Origin: Clostridia bacterium
GTDB taxonomy: Bacteria; Bacillota; Clostridia; Oscillospirales; CAG-272
DNA length: 36,875 bases
Direction: 5' to 3'
Assembly (NCBI GenBank): GCA_017938885.1
Contig: JAGBAS010000088.1
Coordinates: 1 to 36,875, forward strand
Below, piece after piece: positions 32,728 through 36,875 of this stretch. The notes beneath the pieces were generated by a model. The model saw nothing but the letters and a program-made list of their open reading frames with translations, made no database searches and was not told where the DNA came from. Both the position numbers and the translations under genes were made by a program. Numbering within the stretch: the first letter of the stretch is position 1; each line of letters begins with the position of its first letter.

Positions 32728-33873
32728 GTGAGTTTCCTGCAACAACTGGGCGACCTGTTCTCCAACGTGACCAACCTTACCTGGCAGCAGTTGGTCATGT
32801 GGATCATCGGCGGTCTGCTCATCTATCTCGCCATCAAGAAGGACATGGAGCCTACCCTGCTTCTGCCTATGGGATTTGGCGCCATCCTTGTCAACCTGCC
32901 CAACTCGGGCGCGGTGAACCAGTGGGTGGAGGGCGTCCTGGAGGAAGGCCCCATCGACGTGCTCTTCGCCGCCGGTATCGCCAACGAGCTGTTCCCCCTG
33001 CTCCTGTTCATCGGCATCGGCGCCATGATCGACTTCGGCCCCCTGCTGACCAACCCCAAGCTCATGATCTTCGGAGCCGCCGCCCAGTTCGGTATCTTCT
33101 TCACCCTGTTCCTTGCTAACATGGTGGGCTTCGATCTGAAGGATGCCGCCTCCATCGCCATTATCGGCGCCGCCGACGGCCCCACCTCCATCTTCGTGGC
33201 CAACTATCTCGGCTCCAACTACACGGGTGCCATCATGGTGGCCGCCTACTCCTACATGGCTCTGGTGCCCATCGTCCAGCCCCCCGTCATCAAGCTCCTG
33301 ACCACCAAGAAGGAGCGCATGATCCGCATGACCAACAAGGACGTCCGCGTCTCCAAGCGCACCAAGATCCTGTTTCCCATCGTCATCACCATCATCACGG
33401 GCATCGTCTCCCCCAAGAGCGCGCCCCTGATCGGCTTCCTCATGTTCGGTAACCTCATCCGCGAGTGCGGCGTGCTGGACAGCCTCTCCGAGACTGCCCA
33501 GAAGGTTCTGGCCAACCTGGTCACCCTCTTTTTGGGTCTCACCATCGCCACCAAGATGCAGGCCGAGTTCTTCCTGCGCTGGCAGACCCTCCTCATCATC
33601 GTCCTGGGCCTCTTCGCCTTCATCTTCGACACCGCGGGCGGCGTCCTCTTCGCCAAGCTCCTGAACGTCTTCCTGCCCAAGGATAAGAAGATCAACCCCA
33701 TGATCGGCGCGGCGGGCATCTCGGCGTTCCCCATGTCGGCCCGCGTGGTGCATAAAATGGGCCTTGCGGAGGACAACTCCAACTTCCTGCTCATGCACGC
33801 CATCGGCGTCAACGTCTCGGGTCAGATCGCCTCGGTCATTGCCGGCGGTCTCATCCTGAACCTTATCGGTTGA
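32728..33873 (+). CDS. oadB: Na+-translocating decarboxylase beta subunit (OadB/GcdB-like)
   Basis: 381 residues. The membrane subunit of oxaloacetate, methylmalonyl-CoA or glutaconyl-CoA decarboxylase removes CO2 from carboxybiotin and exports Na+. Conserved segments are all present: GAADGPTSIF with the Na+-linked aspartate, the tyrosine-containing helix AAYSYMALVP, SAFPMSARVVHKMG, and NVSGQIAS near the C-terminus. GTG 32728 follows GAGAGG at 9 nt. The gene sits behind a manganese riboswitch and is followed by a small gamma-like subunit. No carboxyltransferase or biotin carrier is in the window, so its partner must be encoded elsewhere. Confidence 0.93.
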   Translation: MSFLQQLGDLFSNVTNLTWQQLVMWIIGGLLIYLAIKKDMEPTLLLPMGFGAILVNLPNSGAVNQWVEGVLEEGPIDVLFAAGIANELFPLLLFIGIGAMIDFGPLLTNPKLMIFGAAAQFGIFFTLFLANMVGFDLKDAASIAIIGAADGPTSIFVANYLGSNYTGAIMVAAYSYMALVPIVQPPVIKLLTTKKERMIRMTNKDVRVSKRTKILFPIVITIITGIVSPKSAPLIGFLMFGNLIRECGVLDSLSETAQKVLANLVTLFLGLTIATKMQAEFFLRWQTLLIIVLGLFAFIFDTAGGVLFAKLLNVFLPKDKKINPMIGAAGISAFPMSARVVHKMGLAEDNSNFLLMHAIGVNVSGQIASVIAGGLILNLIG

Positions 33874-33891
33874 TAAATGGAGGGAATCATC

Positions 33892-34239
33892 ATGAAAAAG
33901 TTATTTGCTGTTATTCTGACCCTCCTGCTGGTCCTCTCCCTGCCCCTGTTCGTCATGGCCGAGGAGACCACCACCGCTCCCGAGACCTTGGCTGATACCG
34001 CCCCCGAGGAGGTCACCTCTACCCCCGAGACCGCTGAGGATACCGCCGAGGAGGTCACCGAATCCGGCACCGGCTCCGAGACCGAGCCCGAGATCCGGTT
34101 CGGCTTCTACCCCGAGACCGCCTGGGTTACTCTTCCCATTATGGGCATGGGTATGCTGGGTATCTTCCTCGTCACCCTGGTCATCATCCTGGCCGTGCTG
34201 GTGCTGAGTAAGATCGGTCAGAATCGGGAGGAGGATTGA
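33892..34239 (+). CDS. Small membrane protein, possible OadG-like gamma subunit
   Basis: 115 residues, ATG 33892 with GGAGGG 7 nt upstream (an ATG at 33877 precedes that site). A signal-like hydrophobic start (MKKLFAVILTLLLVLSLPLFVMA) is followed by an acidic Thr/Glu/Pro stretch and one strong transmembrane helix (TLPIMGMGMLGIFLVTLVIILAVLVL). Gamma subunits are small, single-helix and encoded beside beta, which is the basis for the call; the sequence itself is not conserved enough to be sure. It starts 18 nt after oadB and shares its riboswitch. Confidence 0.65.
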   Translation: MKKLFAVILTLLLVLSLPLFVMAEETTTAPETLADTAPEEVTSTPETAEDTAEEVTESGTGSETEPEIRFGFYPETAWVTLPIMGMGMLGIFLVTLVIILAVLVLSKIGQNREED

Positions 34240-34255
34240 ACCTCATCCGTACCAA

Positions 34256-34296
34256 AGCAAGGTGCCTGTCACAAAGGATGGGCACCTTGCTTTTTG
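34256..34296 (+). terminator. Terminator of the oadB operon
   Basis: AGCAAGGTGCC (34256-34266) pairs with GGCACCTTGCT (34281-34291), followed by T residues. Confidence 0.92.
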
Positions 34297-34379
34297 GTAA
34301 GCAGCGGGGACGTCAGGCTGAAAGACCTTGAAATCCGAAAGGCCCGATCGCTTTTGGCGAGAAGGCGTTTCCCATACGA

Positions 34380-34405
34380 AAAGGAGCGGCTGAAGCCGCT
34401 CCTTT
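34380..34405 (-). terminator. Terminator of the solute-binding protein gene
   Basis: AAAGGAGCGGC (34380-34390), loop TGAA, then the reverse complement (34395-34405), just past the minus-strand stop at 34419. The T-run is short. Confidence 0.65.
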
Positions 34406-34418
34406 GGTTCGTGTGCGA

Positions 34419-35870
34419 TCACCCCTGCTTGAAGACCTTGTCCAAGCCTTTCTGTGCGCCCCTGCTGTGGGATCTTACGTAGGAAGAATAATTGTTCCGA
34501 CCCGATTCGCAGATCTTGGGGATCAAGTAGACCAGCGCGTCCATGCTGCCAGAGGAGTTGCAGGCGATGAGGCCCACGTCGGATACCTGGGAATTCCAAA
34601 TGATGTCCAGCATTTCGGCGTCATCGGGAGCCTCGGCCAGCTTGGTACCCAGAAGCTTCTCGTAGTAGGCATCCTTGACGTCAGCGGTGTAGTAGCCCAT
34701 CAGCTCCAACACCTCGCCCACCATGTCGGGATTTCTGATGGAGCCGGGGACACCCATCATGCCGTTCCAGTTGAGGGACTTATACTCGGTCTGCTTTTCA
34801 TCCCACAGGGGGTAGGGAAGCACGCCAAAGCGGAGCTCTTCCTCACGGAAAGCAGTCAGAGCGGAGCTGCTGTACAGCTGGAACAACGCATTGCCGCCGG
34901 CAAAATTCAGCATGGCCTCCGCATTGCCGTTTTCTGTGGATTTCCAGAAATAGGAGTATTCGGCATTGTACATGGTCATGACCTTCTCAATGAGATCGAT
35001 CATTTTTTCGCTGTTGTTGTCGTAGGCAACGGTAAAGTCACCGATATCGTTGCGATCCACGATCTTCATGTCCGAGGAGGTGACCAGGCTGATGAGAGGA
35101 ACCCATCCCCAACCGCTGATGCCGTAGGTGTCCTTGTTGGTCCATTTCCCGTCACCGTCGTCCGCCGAGACCACGGAGGCTATGGAAATGAGCTTGTCCA
35201 ACGTCCAGGTCTTGTTGCGGACGTCGCCATAGGGCTCGGTGAGATTATACTCCTTCATGAGATCCTTGTTGAAAACGATAAGGTTCACCGAAGATAGGCA
35301 GAAGTCGTTGTAGCCCAAAAGGTATTTGTCCTCGACCTTGACCTCCTCCATGAGGTCGGAGGCCCAGTAGGGCGCGCTGAGGTTCACGGCATCCAGCTCG
35401 CCGATGTCGTAGAGCGCGTTGGAGGTGACCAGATCGGTCAGACCCTGGTAGACGTGGGTCAGCACCATCTGGTAGCTGTCGTCGCCTGCCTGGACGGTCT
35501 TATTGACGTTGGCGGCGTAGGAGATCCAGTCGCCCGCATCCTGATGCACCAGGCTCACGCCCAGATGATCCTTGATCTTGATGCCTCGCTCGTATACGGC
35601 GGTCTCCAGGTCGCCGGCCTTGGTGTCCTCCATATCCTCAATGGCGATGGAGTCTCTGCTGAAGGTACCGCCGATGACGATATTGAAATCGCAGTCGTAG
35701 TCCTTGACGTCAATGTCGGGCTTATACTCGGTTTCGACCTCGGTTTCGGCGGCCGAGTCCGAAGGTGTCGTGTTGGCGGTCTCGTCGCCGGTGGCGCAAC
35801 CTACGGTGGGCAGGATGAGCAGTACCGACAGGAAAAGTGCGAACAAACGGATCAGCTTGGTTTTCTTCAT
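34419..35870 (-). CDS. ABC-type extracellular solute-binding lipoprotein (family 1)
   Basis: 483 residues. The signal peptide ends in LPTVGC, so Cys25 becomes the lipidated first residue and holds the protein outside the membrane. A Thr/Ser/Glu linker precedes the binding domain, which has family 1 features (IGGTFSRDSIAIEDMEDTKAGDLETAVYERG, RNPDMVGEVLELMGYY); this branch is common in gut Clostridia for oligosaccharides. AAAGGAG lies about 13 nt before the ATG, rather far. No permease or ATPase gene is next to it, so its transporter is elsewhere or it is a stray paralogue. Substrate unknown. Confidence 0.88.
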   Translation of the reverse strand: MKKTKLIRLFALFLSVLLILPTVGCATGDETANTTPSDSAAETEVETEYKPDIDVKDYDCDFNIVIGGTFSRDSIAIEDMEDTKAGDLETAVYERGIKIKDHLGVSLVHQDAGDWISYAANVNKTVQAGDDSYQMVLTHVYQGLTDLVTSNALYDIGELDAVNLSAPYWASDLMEEVKVEDKYLLGYNDFCLSSVNLIVFNKDLMKEYNLTEPYGDVRNKTWTLDKLISIASVVSADDGDGKWTNKDTYGISGWGWVPLISLVTSSDMKIVDRNDIGDFTVAYDNNSEKMIDLIEKVMTMYNAEYSYFWKSTENGNAEAMLNFAGGNALFQLYSSSALTAFREEELRFGVLPYPLWDEKQTEYKSLNWNGMMGVPGSIRNPDMVGEVLELMGYYTADVKDAYYEKLLGTKLAEAPDDAEMLDIIWNSQVSDVGLIACNSSGSMDALVYLIPKICESGRNNYSSYVRSHSRGAQKGLDKVFKQG

Positions 35871-35907
35871 GATGAACGGTTTGCTCCTTTCAATGTAAAG
35901 TTATTTC

Positions 35908-35936
35908 ATTATAGCACGGAATCACCGTACTGTCAA
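35908..35936 (-). promoter_or_regulatory. Promoter of the solute-binding protein gene
   Basis: Minus strand: TTGACA (35936-35931), 17-bp spacer ending in TGC, TATAAT (35913-35908). Confidence 0.9.
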
Positions 35937-36037
35937 CATGGCAGAGTGACGAAAATCCCGTGATGACAGCGTGTGGCGGCAACCAGCCCGAAAAAAGATG
36001 AGTTTCTCGGAAAAAACCATTATTTTTCACGAAACCG

Positions 36038-36066
36038 TTGCAATTTCGGGGGATTTGTGATATACT
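36038..36066 (+). promoter_or_regulatory. Promoter of rimM-trmD
   Basis: TTGCAA (36038-36043), 17-bp spacer ending in TGA, TATACT (36061-36066). Confidence 0.82.
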
Positions 36067-36101
36067 ATCTTTGATTAAGCTTATAAGGATGGATTTTCAG
36101 T

Positions 36102-36662
36102 ATGGCTACCAAAGCTCCTTCCCGCTTCATTGACTGCGGGAAGATCATCAATACCCACGGCTGTCACGGCGACGTGAAGGTGGAGCCCTGGACGGATACG
36201 CCCCGCGATCTCATTGACCTGGGACGGGTCTTCGTAGGTGACGGCGACGAGAAGAAAGAAATGAAGATTCTGCGCGGCTCGGTCATGCAGGGGCGGTTTC
36301 TCATGCTTTCCCTGGAGGGCGTCACGGATATGAACGCCGCCGACGCGCTGCGGAATGCCGTGCTCTATGCCGCCCGCGAGGATTTTGATCTGGAGGAGGG
36401 GCAGTATTTCCTGGCCGATGCCATCGGTCTTCCCGCCATGGATGCCCGCGCGGGCAGAGAGGGGAACCTGCTGGGAACCGTCACGGACATTACCCCCAAC
36501 GCCGCTTCGGATATCTATACCGTCAAGACCCCCGATGGCACCGAGGTGCTGGTGCCCGCGATCCCCGTGTTCATTACCGAGGTAAAGCCCGGCGAATACG
36601 TCCGCATGACCCCCATTGACGGAATGTTCGAGAACCGTGACGGGGACAAGGAGACCAACTGA
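36102..36662 (+). CDS. rimM: Ribosome maturation factor RimM
   Basis: 186 residues. It binds S19 in the 30S head during late assembly. The N-terminal beta-barrel opens with CGKIINTHGCHGDVKVEPWTD, the family signature (GkIxxthGxxGevkV), and the C-terminal PRC-barrel includes YFLADAIGLPAMD...GTVTDI...DIYTVKT and VLVPAIPVFI. Its stop overlaps the trmD start by one base. Usually rpsP and a KH-domain gene lie upstream; here a divergent lipoprotein gene does, and rimM starts its own transcript. Confidence 0.96.
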   Translation: MATKAPSRFIDCGKIINTHGCHGDVKVEPWTDTPRDLIDLGRVFVGDGDEKKEMKILRGSVMQGRFLMLSLEGVTDMNAADALRNAVLYAAREDFDLEEGQYFLADAIGLPAMDARAGREGNLLGTVTDITPNAASDIYTVKTPDGTEVLVPAIPVFITEVKPGEYVRMTPIDGMFENRDGDKETN

Positions 36663-36875
36663 TGCGCTTCGATATTATGACCCTGTTCCCCGAGCTCGTT
36701 GAGCGGGTGCTGGGAGAGAGCATCATCGGGCGGGCGCAGGAGGCAGGCTATACCGTCGTCAAGGCCCATAACATCCGGGATTATTCCGAGGATAAGCACC
36801 GCCGTGTGGACGATACCCCCTACGGCGGGGGCAAGGGAATGCTCATGGCCGCGCCCCCCATCTACAACTGCTACC
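36662..36875 (+). CDS. trmD: tRNA (guanine37-N1)-methyltransferase (partial, N-terminus only)
   Basis: The first 71 codons are in the window and match TrmD: MRFDIMTLFPELVERVLGESIIGRAQEAG at the start and YSEDKHRRVDDTPYGGGKGMLMAAPPI, the SPOUT-class region including the PYGGGxGM motif. It methylates G37 in tRNAs that read CNN codons, preventing frameshifts. The start overlaps the rimM stop (TGATG), so the two are translationally coupled. Confidence 0.96.
   Translation, partial: MRFDIMTLFPELVERVLGESIIGRAQEAGYTVVKAHNIRDYSEDKHRRVDDTPYGGGKGMLMAAPPIYNCY

Overview
The window looks like chromosome of an anaerobic, Gram-positive member of the Clostridia, probably an uncultured gut or rumen lineage. 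The evidence is strong AGGAGG-type ribosome-binding sites, sigma-A promoters with 17-bp spacers, GTG/TTG starts, a glycyl-radical enzyme (an oxygen-sensitive class), dockerin-bearing surface proteins, a clostridial-type Na+-decarboxylase beta subunit and Firmicutes-type housekeeping genes. I cannot name a genus.

Layout. (1) 1-1513 is the edge of an integrated element. It holds a class II Fic protein (minus strand, cut by the window edge) with a repeat-rich promoter region, an orphan promoter with a hairpin, and a 45-nt 3' fragment of tRNA-Pro(TGG) that marks an attachment site. (2) 1819-5063 is a two-gene operon: a radical-SAM activase (TTG start) and its glycyl-radical enzyme, which has an unusual catalytic motif. 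(3) 5174-21552 is a 16-kb cell-surface locus: a 3,422-residue secreted protein and a 1,404-residue secreted protein, both ending in type I dockerins and both carrying cysteine-rich CxxC repeats, a GATase/ThuA-like domain and cohesin-like domains, followed by a 539-residue protein with a cohesin-like domain, CxxC repeats and a C-terminal membrane anchor. I infer a dockerin-cohesin surface assembly in which the third gene is the anchor. (4) 21591-27461 is polA, a gene of unknown function, malQ and a single-pass membrane protein, apparently one operon. (5) 27527-30548 is a minus-strand comEC-maa operon with a 4-nt overlap; the ComEC C-terminal metallo-beta-lactamase motif is degraded. (6) 30594-36875 holds rplS with a leader, an aldo/keto reductase with Fe-S cysteines, a manganese (yybP-ykoY) riboswitch with a transcription terminator in front of oadB and a small OadG-like gene, a divergent orphan solute-binding lipoprotein, and rimM-trmD (trmD cut by the window edge).

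How it fits together. The most distinctive part is the surface locus, where three consecutive genes share the same rare modules and supply dockerins, cohesin-like domains and a membrane anchor. The second is an intact manganese riboswitch controlling a decarboxylase beta subunit without a neighbouring alpha subunit. Nearly every promoter in the window has an exact 17-bp spacer and a TGN extended -10. Functions of the GRE operon, the Fic target and the surface locus substrate cannot be read from the sequence.
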